DNA of 31,610 nucleotides from DAOPYE01 sp035352715 (GCA_035352715.1 DAOPYE010000024.1:1-31610); one strand, 5' to 3'. Counted from the first letter of the stretch, positions 8,373 through 16,177 are shown. The notes: generated by a model from the sequence alone, not told the origin. Made by a program: numbers and translations.

Positions 8373-9162
8373 GCACACTCCCTTCCTCGGCTAGACTGCC
8401 ATCCGCCGCCAAGCCCAGCCATTCACGGGCAAGGTTCAAGTAGGACTGGGCGCCCTTGGACCGCAGATCGTAGAAGGCGACAGGCTTCCCATGGCTGGGG
8501 GCCTCGGCCAGACGGATATTGCGCGGAATGAAGGTCTGGAAAACCTTGCCGGGAAAGGCCTGGCGGACCTCGTTGGCCACGGCGGCCCCAAGATTCGTCC
8601 GCTCCTCTGCCATGGTCAGCAGGATGCCGCCCAGTTTCAGATTCGGGTTCGGACCGGCCTGCACGCGGCGAATGGTTTCCATCAGCTCCGCCAGTCCATC
8701 CAGGGCGAAGAATTCGCAGGGCATCGGAACGATCACCTCGTCTGCCGCCGTCAGGGCGTTGAGCGTGATCATGCCCAGGCTGGGGGGGGGATCGATGATG
8801 ATGAAATCGTAGTGATCCCGCACGGAGTTCAGAGCATTGCCCAACACTTGCAATTCCGGCAGCTCGAACAGCTCGAATTCCAGCTGGGCCAAGTCCTTGC
8901 CCGCGGGGATCACCTGGAGCATGGGGACTTCCGTGCTGAGGGTCAGCGCCTCGATGGGGGCGCCCTTCATCAGGGCGTAGGCGCCCGCGCGATGATCGGG
9001 CTTCGGGAAGCCCAGGCCCGTGGTGCTGTGCCCCTGGGGATCGAAGTCCACCAGGAGGACCATCTTTTCCATCATCGCCAGGGAGGCGGCGAGATTGATG
9101 GCCGATGTCGTCTTGCCTACCCCACCCTTCTGGTTGGCCAACACCAAGATCCGCGCGGCCAT
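8365..9162 (-). CDS. parA: Chromosome-partitioning ATPase ParA (Soj)
   Basis: A 265-residue ParA/MinD-family ATPase. The start ATG gives MAARILVLANQKGGVGKTT, with the deviant Walker A KGGVGKTT at residues 12-19 right at the N-terminus, as in chromosomal Soj proteins without an extra DNA-binding domain. VDFDPQGHSTTGLG and IIIDPPPSLGMITLNAL are the next nucleotide and switch motifs. It binds DNA non-specifically when loaded with ATP and is driven by ParB. An open frame extends 51 codons upstream but lacks family similarity. The gene lies 79 bp after a TPR-glycosyltransferase gene; rsmG/gidB, the usual parAB neighbour in many bacteria, is absent. Confidence 0.96.
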   Translation of the reverse strand: MAARILVLANQKGGVGKTTSAINLAASLAMMEKMVLLVDFDPQGHSTTGLGFPKPDHRAGAYALMKGAPIEALTLSTEVPMLQVIPAGKDLAQLEFELFELPELQVLGNALNSVRDHYDFIIIDPPPSLGMITLNALTAADEVIVPMPCEFFALDGLAELMETIRRVQAGPNPNLKLGGILLTMAEERTNLGAAVANEVRQAFPGKVFQTFIPRNIRLAEAPSHGKPVAFYDLRSKGAQSYLNLAREWLGLAADGSLAEEGSVHV

Positions 9163-9224
9163 CCTAGGACCTCGAAGGCGCGGCGAAAGAGCTGGTGATG
9201 AGCTGTGACAAGGAATCCTCGACC

Positions 9225-9255
9225 GTGGAACATCGCCAAGTCTAGCAGGTTCCAC
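9225..9255. promoter_or_regulatory. Inverted GTGGAAC/GTTCCAC half-sites upstream of parA
   Basis: Two 7-bp arms, GTGGAAC (9225-9231) and GTTCCAC (9249-9255), are separated by 17 bases in the short stretch between parA and the upstream gene; the second arm lies inside the end of that gene. The sequence CGTGGAACA at 9224-9232 equals one half of a parS-like palindrome, TGTTCCACGTGGAACA. No complete parS was found. It may be a degenerate ParB site or just a hairpin. Confidence 0.3.
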
Positions 9256-10702
9256 ACAGCGATTGGAGATCCTGCGCCACCCGTTCAAGCACCGGGACCC
9301 AGGCTCGAACCTCACCCTGGCGATACAGTTTTACCGAGCGGTACCAGGGACTGTCCTCGCGATTCAGCATCCACCGCCAGTCGGGATAGCTGGCCAGCAG
9401 AACCCAGGCCGGTCGGCCCAGGGCCCCCGCCAGATGGGCCACGGACGTGTCCACCGTGATCAGCAAATCCAGGCGCTCCAAGGCAAAGGCGGTATCCGAG
9501 AAATCATCCAAGCAATCCCCAAGGTTCGTGAGCCCCGGCAGGACGGGCATCTCCTCCGCGCCCTTCTGGAGGCTGAACCAGCGAAGCCCCGGCGCCTCTC
9601 CCAGCACAGCCAGATCCTGAACGCGGAGGCTACGCTGCGCGTCGGTCTTGTGGCCCGGGTTACCCGCCCATACGATCCCCACCCGCAGGCCCTCGCCGCC
9701 CTCCATCCGCGAAGCGATGCGCTGCGCGTTGGGGCTGTCCCGGGGTGTCGCCAGATAGGGCCTTCCGTCCAGGCCGCCAGGATCGGGACAGAACAACCGG
9801 CCAAGGGAGTGCAGGGGCGCCTGAAGATCGAATGGCGGGAGAGGGCTCCCTGTCTGAAGGCAGACATCCACGCCCTCGCACGTTGAGAGCATGGCACACA
9901 GCTGGGTCTGGGCCTCCAGGACCACGCGCCCTCCCAGGGCCTTCGCCTGTGCGAGGAAGCGGGCGAACATGAGCGTGTCTCCAAAACCCTGTTCGGCATG
10001 CACCAGGAGCGTGCGACCGGCGAAGGATTCGCCCGCCCACTGCGGCTGAGTAAAGCCACGATCCAGCCCCGCGAACTGTCGCGTGGCCCAGCGCACCTCA
10101 TATCCCGCCCATCCATCCGGATAGTTCCCACGCAGGAGCCGGAGCACGCCGAGGTTCCAGCTTGCCTCGTCAGGATTGGACAGATACTGTCCAGCTCGGA
10201 CATAGGCGGCCTCCGCCTCATCCAGTCGAAAGAGCCTGGCCAGTGCATAGCCGCGATTCAGATGCGCCTCGCCATCCTGCGGGTTTGCAGCAAGCGCCTG
10301 ATCCAGATGCTGGAGCGCCTCTTCCTCTCCACCAGAGATGGCCAGCGCACGCCCGAGATTGAAGTGCGCGAGCGGAGAAGCTGGCTCCATGGCCAACATC
10401 CGCCGGTAGAAGCGCGTCGCGGCCTCGCATTCGCCCATCATCTGCAAGGCGTTCGCGAGATTCAGCATCGCCGCAGGGTGCCCTGGATCGAGATTCAGCG
10501 CCCGTTCGCAGGCCGCCCGCGCATCCTCAGCGCGATCCATCATCAGGTAGATCCCTCCCAGATCCGCCTCCATCACCACCCGCGCGGCCTCCGGCAGCGG
10601 CATCGCCAGCAGCCGCCGAAGCAGCATCAAGGCCGCAGGCAGGGCGCCTTGGTGCGCCAGGCCCACCACCTGGGCGCGCCATTCCTCCAGGGATTCGGGC
10701 AT
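9242..10702 (-). CDS. TPR-repeat protein with glycosyltransferase-like C-terminal domain (copy 2)
   Basis: A 486-residue protein. Residues about 1-210 are tetratricopeptide repeats, for example ARAACERALNLDPGHPAAML and HLDQALAANPQDGEAHLNRG. The C-terminal half, about 235-480, resembles GT-B glycosyltransferases of the heptosyltransferase (GT9) kind: LLVHAEQGFGDTLMFARFL, RVGIVWAGNPGHKTD and the nucleotide-sugar motif ITVDTSVAHLAGALG. It is a paralogue of the gene just upstream, and the two are separated by one base (TGA-T-ATG), so translation is probably coupled. I chose the ATG at 10702 because this is where similarity to the paralogue begins; the longer open frame lies inside the neighbour. 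The acceptor is unknown: protein O-glycosylation or surface polysaccharide work are both possible. Confidence 0.85.
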   Translation of the reverse strand: MPESLEEWRAQVVGLAHQGALPAALMLLRRLLAMPLPEAARVVMEADLGGIYLMMDRAEDARAACERALNLDPGHPAAMLNLANALQMMGECEAATRFYRRMLAMEPASPLAHFNLGRALAISGGEEEALQHLDQALAANPQDGEAHLNRGYALARLFRLDEAEAAYVRAGQYLSNPDEASWNLGVLRLLRGNYPDGWAGYEVRWATRQFAGLDRGFTQPQWAGESFAGRTLLVHAEQGFGDTLMFARFLAQAKALGGRVVLEAQTQLCAMLSTCEGVDVCLQTGSPLPPFDLQAPLHSLGRLFCPDPGGLDGRPYLATPRDSPNAQRIASRMEGGEGLRVGIVWAGNPGHKTDAQRSLRVQDLAVLGEAPGLRWFSLQKGAEEMPVLPGLTNLGDCLDDFSDTAFALERLDLLITVDTSVAHLAGALGRPAWVLLASYPDWRWMLNREDSPWYRSVKLYRQGEVRAWVPVLERVAQDLQSLCGTC

Positions 10703-10703
10703 A

Positions 10704-12185
10704 TCAGGACTCTGTGCCCAGTAGATCCTGCACCACGGCGCGCACCACGGCGCTCCAGTCGCCGGGCTGCGGCTGGCGGTACAGGCGGAACGTCGGATAC
10801 CAGGGGCATGTCTCGCCCTTGGCAAGCCAACGCCAGTCGGGGCTGAAGGGCAGCATCACCAGGGCCGGGCATCCCATGGCCCCCGCGAGATGGAGAACGG
10901 AGGTATCCACCGAAATGACGAGATCCATGCGATCCACGGCGTAGGCCGTATCCGAAAAGGTCCTCAGGTGCGGATCGAGATCCACCGCTTGCAGCGCCTC
11001 GGGCAACGGCGCCGAATCGCTGCCGGGCTGGATCTTCTGCAGGCTGAACCACGACACCCCTGGAATCGCGGCCAGCGGCGCCAACAGCGATGACGAGATG
11101 GACCGGGTGCGATTGTCCTTGTGGGTGGGATTGCCCGTCCACGCCAGACCGATCTTCGCACCGCGTGCGCCCTCAAGCGCGCGCTGCAGGCCATCGGTCG
11201 GCCGGTATCCCTGATCGGGGCGGGGCACCGACAAGTAGGGCACATCGGCCGGAAGGTCTTCGAGCGTGCTCTGGAACAGCGCGGGCAGGTCCAGGATCGG
11301 CACCTGGAGATCGAAGGCGGGCGGCTGGTCCCGCTCGCTAAACACCGCATCCACGCCCGCGCAGGTGCGCATCAGCTCCACCAGGGCGGGCTGCGTGTGC
11401 AGCAGCACCGTGCCGCCTTGCGCCTTCACCATCGGCAGGTAGCGCACGAACTGGATGCTGTCCCCAAAGCCCTGTTCGGCCCACACCAGCAGGGTCTTTC
11501 CGGCGAACGACTCGCCTCGCCAAGCGGGCTGATCGAAGGGCCTGTATCCCACCTTGGCTTCGCGCACCTGCCAGCGCCAATGGAATCCAGGCCAGGCCTC
11601 CCGCATCCGGCCCATCAGCAGGCGCACGAACGCAAGGTTCCAATGGGCCAGGGCCAGTTGCGGATCCAGTTCCAGGGATTTGAGGATGGCGGCCTCGGCC
11701 TCCTCCAACCGCCCGAGTTTCATCAGCGTGTAGCCGCGATTCATGTGCGAGGCCGCCATCTGGGGATCCATCGCCACTGCCGCCTCATCCGCCACCAGCG
11801 CCTCTTCAAGCCTGCCCTGGCTGAACAGCGCCCAGCCCAGGTGGAAGCGCGCCGGGAAGTTGGCCGGATCCTGTTCCAGGACACGCCTGTAAATCAACTC
11901 GGCCTCGGCAAAATCACCGCCATCCGCTTGCAGGCTCGCCAGCGTGCAGAGGGCGGGCGCATGTCCGGGCAGTAACTCCAGCGCGCGATGACAGGCCTCC
12001 AGCGCTTCCTCGCGCCGGCCCAATTCACGCAGCAGCGAGGCCATGTTGGTCCAGGCGTCGATCTGTTGAGGATCCCGGCTCAACACCTTGCGGAAGGCGA
12101 GCAGCGCTGTCATGACGTCCCCGGCCTTGAAGCAGGCGAGGCCTTCTCCCAGCCACTGGCGAACGAGCGGATCCACGTCGGCCAT
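10704..12185 (-). CDS. TPR-repeat protein with glycosyltransferase-like C-terminal domain (copy 1)
   Basis: A 493-residue protein. It starts with about six tetratricopeptide repeats (residues 8-215; for example EALEACHRALELLPGHAPAL and AEAAILKSLELDPQLALAHW). The second half has the GT-B fold signals seen in its neighbour: LLVWAEQGFGDSIQFVRYL, KIGLAWTGNPTHKDN and VISVDTSVLHLAGAMGCPAL, followed by PDWRW and a WYPTFRLYRQ end. The same blocks recur in the same order in the downstream gene, so this is a tandem duplication with clear divergence. Proteins with this layout act on protein or polysaccharide substrates; the TPR part is expected to bind them. It is 9 bp downstream of dapF and probably in the same transcript. 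Confidence 0.86.
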   Translation of the reverse strand: MADVDPLVRQWLGEGLACFKAGDVMTALLAFRKVLSRDPQQIDAWTNMASLLRELGRREEALEACHRALELLPGHAPALCTLASLQADGGDFAEAELIYRRVLEQDPANFPARFHLGWALFSQGRLEEALVADEAAVAMDPQMAASHMNRGYTLMKLGRLEEAEAAILKSLELDPQLALAHWNLAFVRLLMGRMREAWPGFHWRWQVREAKVGYRPFDQPAWRGESFAGKTLLVWAEQGFGDSIQFVRYLPMVKAQGGTVLLHTQPALVELMRTCAGVDAVFSERDQPPAFDLQVPILDLPALFQSTLEDLPADVPYLSVPRPDQGYRPTDGLQRALEGARGAKIGLAWTGNPTHKDNRTRSISSSLLAPLAAIPGVSWFSLQKIQPGSDSAPLPEALQAVDLDPHLRTFSDTAYAVDRMDLVISVDTSVLHLAGAMGCPALVMLPFSPDWRWLAKGETCPWYPTFRLYRQPQPGDWSAVVRAVVQDLLGTES

Positions 12186-12194
12186 CGGAACTCC

Positions 12195-13010
12195 TCAAAC
12201 GAATTTCAAGAGGGCCGGATCCGGATTGTAGACGCCCAGGATCCTCGAAACGCCGGCCAGCCAAAGTTCTTCCCAGCGCCCATCACGCCCCATATCGGCC
12301 GTGACGCGCACGGCGTCCTTGCCCCGGGGCTGGAACTGCCACTCCCGCCGTCCCGTGCGCTGCGCAAGCCACGCCCCGGCCACGGAGGTCCCGGTTCCGC
12401 AGGAAAGGGTTTCGCCCTCCACACCCCGTTCCCAACTGCGGATGCGGGCGCGCCCTTCTTCCAGGATCTGGATGATGCAGACATTGGTACCTTCGGGAAA
12501 GGTGGGGTGATGCCGCAAAGGCGGCGCGAAGGCCGCCAGATCGATGGCGTCGACATCGGGCACCTCAATGATGAGCTGAGGGTTTCCGATCCATGCGCAA
12601 GCGTGGGGTTGGGGAAGATGCAGGGGACTCTCGCGGAACCCGCATTCCGGGCCGTTCGGCATGCGAAGGGCGATGGCCCCATCCATCTCCTGGTGCAAAA
12701 GGACATCCTGCCCATTGGAGCGAACCGCCACAGGTCCCGGCGCGGGCGCCCCGGGAATCGCAAACGCGGTCCGGGTTCCATTCCCGCAAAAGGTCCAGGC
12801 GCCATCGGGTTCCCAGTGCTCGATCTCCCAGGGGTGACCCGCCCGGGGCCGATCCAACAGGTACAGGCCGTCGAGGCCCAGACCCGTCTCGCCGGGGCAT
12901 AACGCCCGGGCGAGGCTCGCTCCGTCGCATTCCGCGGGCCATTCATCCCGCCAACCATAGGCGAAACAATTCCCGGAACCCGAGGCCAGCGTCAGCGCAG
13001 GAACATTCAC
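12195..13010 (-). CDS. dapF: Diaminopimelate epimerase
   Basis: A 271-residue enzyme that turns LL- into meso-diaminopimelate for lysine and peptidoglycan synthesis. Both catalytic cysteines are present: Cys75 in FCGNGTR and Cys204 in SCGTGTS. Other family marks are FPEGTNV near 172 and SWERGVEGETL before the second cysteine. The N-terminus is diverged: LASGSGNCFAY stands where most DapF have MHGxGNDF, and GNPQL replaces GNPHxV. I place the start at the GTG at 13010, the only usable start codon in frame between the upstream stop and the conserved region; its ribosome site is weak, so coupling to the FtsB-like gene (stop 5 bp upstream) is likely. Confidence 0.92.
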   Translation of the reverse strand: MNVPALTLASGSGNCFAYGWRDEWPAECDGASLARALCPGETGLGLDGLYLLDRPRAGHPWEIEHWEPDGAWTFCGNGTRTAFAIPGAPAPGPVAVRSNGQDVLLHQEMDGAIALRMPNGPECGFRESPLHLPQPHACAWIGNPQLIIEVPDVDAIDLAAFAPPLRHHPTFPEGTNVCIIQILEEGRARIRSWERGVEGETLSCGTGTSVAGAWLAQRTGRREWQFQPRGKDAVRVTADMGRDGRWEELWLAGVSRILGVYNPDPALLKFV

Positions 13011-13015
13011 GCGAG

Positions 13016-13324
13016 CTACCGCGGTTCGCTGCGATCGCGGAAGGTGTAGACCGTCTCGCCGGGCCGGGCATATCCCTGCCTTCGGGCGAGGCCTTCGAAC
13101 AGCTCTGGATCCCTTGCGGCGAGGCGCTTCACTTCTTCCGCCAGTTCCCGGTTCCGCTCCATCTTCTGCCGCAGGTCCAAACGGTACTCGAGCAGCTCGG
13201 CCTCCAGCTTGCGCTGGCTGGGCATGCCTGCAGGCGAGAGCAGCACCAATGCCATGGACAGCACGCTGGAAAAAATCAAAGCTCCCCAGAGCGTGCTCGA
13301 TCTGAGGAGCCAAGCGGAATTCAT
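13016..13324 (-). CDS. FtsB/DivIC-like septum formation initiator protein
   Basis: A 102-residue membrane protein if started at the ATG at 13324. A short cytoplasmic N-terminus (MNSAWLLRSS) leads into one membrane helix at about 12-32, followed by a coiled coil of about 45 residues rich in Arg, Glu and Leu (KLEAELLEYRLDL, ELAEEVKRLAARDPE). The motif GYARPGETVYTF near the end is the classic C-terminal mark of FtsB/DivIC proteins. These form the FtsQLB divisome complex that links division to septal peptidoglycan synthesis. It lies 5 bp after eno, the same eno-ftsB neighbourhood found in many bacteria, and 5 bp before dapF. Confidence 0.85.
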   Translation of the reverse strand: MNSAWLLRSSTLWGALIFSSVLSMALVLLSPAGMPSQRKLEAELLEYRLDLRQKMERNRELAEEVKRLAARDPELFEGLARRQGYARPGETVYTFRDRSEPR

Positions 13325-13329
13325 GTGGG

Positions 13330-14610
13330 TCAACCCAGGAAGGGACCGAAAGCTTCGCGCCCCGCGTATCTCGCCGAGGCCCCCAGCTCCCATTCGATCT
13401 GAAGCAGGCGATTGTATTTCGCCACGCGATCCGTGCGCGCGGGGGCGCCGGTCTTGATCTGACCAGCACCGGTGGCGACGGCGAGATCAGCAATAAAGGT
13501 GTCTTCGGTTTCGCCGCTGCGGTGGCTGATGATGGCGCGGTAGCCCGCCTTGTGGGCCATATCCACGGCCTTCAGCGTCTCGGTCACCGTTCCGATCTGG
13601 TTCAGCTTGATGAGGATGGCGTTGGCCACGCGCTCCTTGATGCCACGCGCGAGGATGGAAGGGTTGGTGACGAAGAGATCATCGCCCACCAGCTGGATCT
13701 TCTTCCCGAGCTTGTCGGTGAGGGTTTTCCAGTTCGCCCAATCACTCTCATCGCAGCCATCCTCGATGGTCAGGATGGGATGACGCTCCGTCAGGCCGTT
13801 GTAGTATTCGACCAGTTCGCCGCCCGAGCGCGCCGCGCCGTCGATTTCGTAGTTTCCATTCTTGTAGAACTCGCTCGAAGCCACGTCGAGTCCCAGGTAG
13901 AAGTCCTTCCCGGGAACATATCCGGCCTTCTTGATCGCTTCTTCAATGAGATCCAGCGCTTCCTCATTGGAGCCGAGGTTGGGCGCGAACCCGCCCTCAT
14001 CGCCAACGCCCGTGGCCAGCTTCTTGGCCTTGAGCACGCTCTTGAGCGCGTGATAGACCTCGGCGACCCATCGCAACCCTTCGGCAAAGCTTGGCGCACC
14101 GACGGGAAGGATCATGAACTCCTGGATATCGACATTGTTATCCGCATGCGCGCCGCCGTTCAGGATATTGGCCATCGGAACGGGCAGCAGACGCGCGGCA
14201 GCGCCTCCCAGGTAGCGATAGAGCGGCTGATGGATGGATTTGGCCGCAGCCGAAGCAATGGCCATCGAGGTGCCAAGAAGGGCGTTGGCCCCCAAGTTGG
14301 ACTTTGTGTCGGTGCCATCCAGATCGATCAGGACTTCATCCAGTTCGGCCTGTTGGTAAGCATCAAACCCCTGAAGGGCGTCCTGGATTTCAGTATTGAT
14401 GGCATGAACGGCCCCAAGCACGCCTTTGCCCAGGTAGCGGCTCTTGTCGCCATCGCGACGCTCGAGAGCCTCGCGACTACCTGTCGATGCGCCTGAAGGA
14501 ACAAGCGCCTGCCCCATCGTGCCGTCGCTGAGTTCGACTCGGGCCAGGACCGTGGGATTGCCACGGCTATCGAGGACTTCGAGTGCGGAAATGCGTTCGA
14601 TCAATGTCAT
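13330..14610 (-). CDS. eno: Enolase
   Basis: A 426-residue enolase converting 2-phosphoglycerate to phosphoenolpyruvate. The sequence follows the family from end to end: EVLDSRGNPTV, the mobile loop VPSGASTGSREA, NGGAHADNNVDIQEFMI with the catalytic histidine, DEGGFAPN, the magnesium ligands Asp (DVASSEF), Glu (EDGCDESDW) and Asp (VGDDLFVTN), the catalytic Lys in LIKLNQIGT, and SHRSGETEDTFIAD. Length is usual. The 54-bp spacer to the upstream fusion gene has no strong terminator, so eno may be expressed both from its own promoter and by read-through. It begins the run eno, ftsB-like, dapF. Confidence 0.98.
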   Translation of the reverse strand: MTLIERISALEVLDSRGNPTVLARVELSDGTMGQALVPSGASTGSREALERRDGDKSRYLGKGVLGAVHAINTEIQDALQGFDAYQQAELDEVLIDLDGTDTKSNLGANALLGTSMAIASAAAKSIHQPLYRYLGGAAARLLPVPMANILNGGAHADNNVDIQEFMILPVGAPSFAEGLRWVAEVYHALKSVLKAKKLATGVGDEGGFAPNLGSNEEALDLIEEAIKKAGYVPGKDFYLGLDVASSEFYKNGNYEIDGAARSGGELVEYYNGLTERHPILTIEDGCDESDWANWKTLTDKLGKKIQLVGDDLFVTNPSILARGIKERVANAILIKLNQIGTVTETLKAVDMAHKAGYRAIISHRSGETEDTFIADLAVATGAGQIKTGAPARTDRVAKYNRLLQIEWELGASARYAGREAFGPFLG

Positions 14611-14664
14611 CGCGAAACCCCAAACACCCTCTCAGGGGGCTTAGTGAATTCCTTGTGGGAATGA

Positions 14665-16177
14665 CTACTTGGCTTTCTTCGCGGCGGCCTTCTTGGGCGC
14701 AGCCTTCTTCACCACGGGCTTCTTCGCGGCGACCTTCTTGGGCGCAGCCTTCTTCACCACAGGCTTCTTCGCGGCGACCTTCTTGGGAGCAGCCTTCTTC
14801 ACCACGGGCTTCTTCGCAGCGACCTTCTTGGGCGCAGCCTTCTNNNNNNNNNNNNNNNNNNNNNNNNNNNNNNNNNNNNNNNNNNNNNNNNNNNNNNNNN
14901 NNNNNNNNNNNNNNNNNNNNNNNNNNNNNNNNNNNNNNNNNNNCAGCCTTCTTCACCACGGGCTTCTTCGCGGCGACCTTCTTGGGGGCGGCCTTCTTCA
15001 CCACGGGCTTCTTCGCGGCGACCTTCTTGGGGGCGGCCTTCTTCACCACGGGCTTCTTCGCGGCCGGCTTCTTGGCAGCAGCCTTCTTGGGCGCAGCCTT
15101 CTTCGCGGCGGGCTTCTTGGGAGCAGACTTCTTGGCGGCAACCTTCTTGGACGAAGCAGGAGCGCTGCTCGTCGCGCTATCGACCTGAGAACTGGTTTCC
15201 TCGCCGGAAGTGATCTGGCTGTTTCCCATTGGGGACTCCTTTTTGCCCTTGTGGGCGGTGTGAGAGAGAGAGTTGGAAGTTAATGAAGGAACCGTAGCGG
15301 GCTTTTTAGCCGCACCATGACTAGGCACCACATGATCATTCGAGGGCACCACCGCAACTGTTTGGGCTTCAGGGGCCGCCTTGGGCTTGGCTTTCAAGGC
15401 CTTTTTGGCTGGCTCCACCCCCGCGAGGATCTGGGCCAAGCGCTTACCGGGATAAAACTCATCCAGCAGTGGATCGCCGATGATCACGCCATGAATGCCC
15501 ATTTCGTCGAGACTCTTGATCTGGGCAAGCGTGGAGATACCAACTTCGATCATCCGGAAGCACTTCTTCTCCGGGATCAGCTTCATGAGTTCAATGGCGC
15601 GATCCCAGGACGGCTCCCAGGTATCCAGATCTCGTCCCAGAACGCAGATGATATCGGCCTCCGCCTCCAGGGCCCTCTTGAGGTCCGCCTCCGAAGCAAC
15701 CTGGACGACAACATCCAATCCCTTGGATATAGCCAATTCCCGCAGCGCCTTGATCCGATCAGGCTCAAGCAGGGCAGCCATGAGGAAAATCGCATCCGCT
15801 CCCAGGATCTTGCTCTCCTCGACTTGGTATTCCTCGAAGATGAAATCCAGACGCACCAGCGGCACCTTCACAGAGGCGCGGACCTCGGGGAGATGCTTGT
15901 CTTCCCCGAAATAGAGGAACCGATCCGTGGCGACAGAAAGCGCCCTGGCTCCATTCTCCACCAGGCTTTTGGCATGAGTGGAGGCGCGGTAGCTTTCACG
16001 GACCTGGCCTCGCAACGGATTTCCGCCAGCTATTTCCGCAATGATCGAAATTCCGGGCTGGCTCAGCTCCTCCTTCAAGGAGTGATGGCCACGGTACGAT
16101 TCCTTCATCGCCGAGGGGCCTTTCTGTTTCTTGATCTCAATGTCCAGCGCCTTGAATATCTGGACCTTTTTCAGCAT
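14665..16177 (-). CDS. TrpC-like barrel fused to a histone H1-like Lys/Ala-rich tail (interrupted by assembly gap)
   Basis: One continuous frame except for 100 N at 14844-14943. Residues 1-255 match indole-3-glycerol-phosphate synthase along their length. By my alignment to E. coli TrpC most catalytic positions are changed: Glu48 kept, Lys to Ala50, Lys to Leu110, Glu to Gln159, Asn to Leu180, Arg182 kept, Glu211 kept, Ser to Val212. The barrel is thus probably not an active synthase. Residues 256-316 are a flexible linker. From Met317 follows a Ser/Thr-rich stretch and then a histone-H1-like tail of KKPVVKKAAPKKVAA units, ending AAAKKAK and a TAG at 14665. The known coding bases on the two sides of the gap total 1413, a multiple of 3, so the frame closes if the true gap is too. 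A GGAGGG ribosome site precedes the start. Either a fusion protein, or two products from one frame (see internal start). Confidence 0.75.
14690..15068 (-). repeat. 45-bp in-frame tandem repeat in the histone-like tail
   Basis: Copies start at 14690, 14735, 14780 and 14825 (broken by the gap), continue at 14944-14978, then 14979 and 15024. Each encodes 15 residues of the KKPVVKKAAPKKVAA type. Copies differ by only a few bases, mostly third positions, so copy number is likely to vary between strains. The last copy merges into diverged KKPAAKK units. The true number of copies is hidden by the assembly gap. Confidence 0.9.
14844..14943. other. Assembly gap of 100 N inside the repeat
   Basis: Exactly 100 N, the usual placeholder for unknown length. 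The left side stops at base 19 of the 45-bp unit and the right side resumes at base 11. The real missing length should therefore be 36 bases plus a multiple of 45, or the two ends overlap by 9 bases (both share CAGCCTTCT). All these options keep the reading frame; 100 does not. Confidence 0.95.
15227..15242 (-). promoter_or_regulatory. Internal ribosome binding site and ATG before the histone-like tail
   Basis: AAGGAG at 15237-15242 stands 7 bases before an in-frame ATG at 15227-15229 (Met317 of the long frame, MGNSQ). The strength and spacing are those of a real start. It would give a separate Ser/Thr then Lys/Ala/Pro-rich histone-like protein without the TrpC-like barrel. Confidence 0.55.

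Noticed and set aside
9163..9315. N-terminal extension of ParA by 51 codons
   Set aside because: It has no family similarity, the Walker A motif belongs at the very N-terminus of Soj-type ParA, and the extension overlaps the end of the upstream gene.
14567..14943. Minus-strand translation EGCAQEGRCEEA continuing after the gap to 14567
   Set aside because: It is an out-of-frame reading caused by the arbitrary 100-N length; the Lys/Ala/Pro frame ending at 14665 is the continuation of the repeat.
14690..15068. CRISPR array
   Set aside because: The repeats are directly adjacent, without spacers, and encode an in-frame protein tail.
14583..15283. Plus-strand frames rich in Phe/Ala/Leu across the repeat (FFAATFLGAAFFTTG)
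   Set aside because: They are the complement of AAG-rich lysine codons; hydrophobic repeats arise automatically and no start signal is present.
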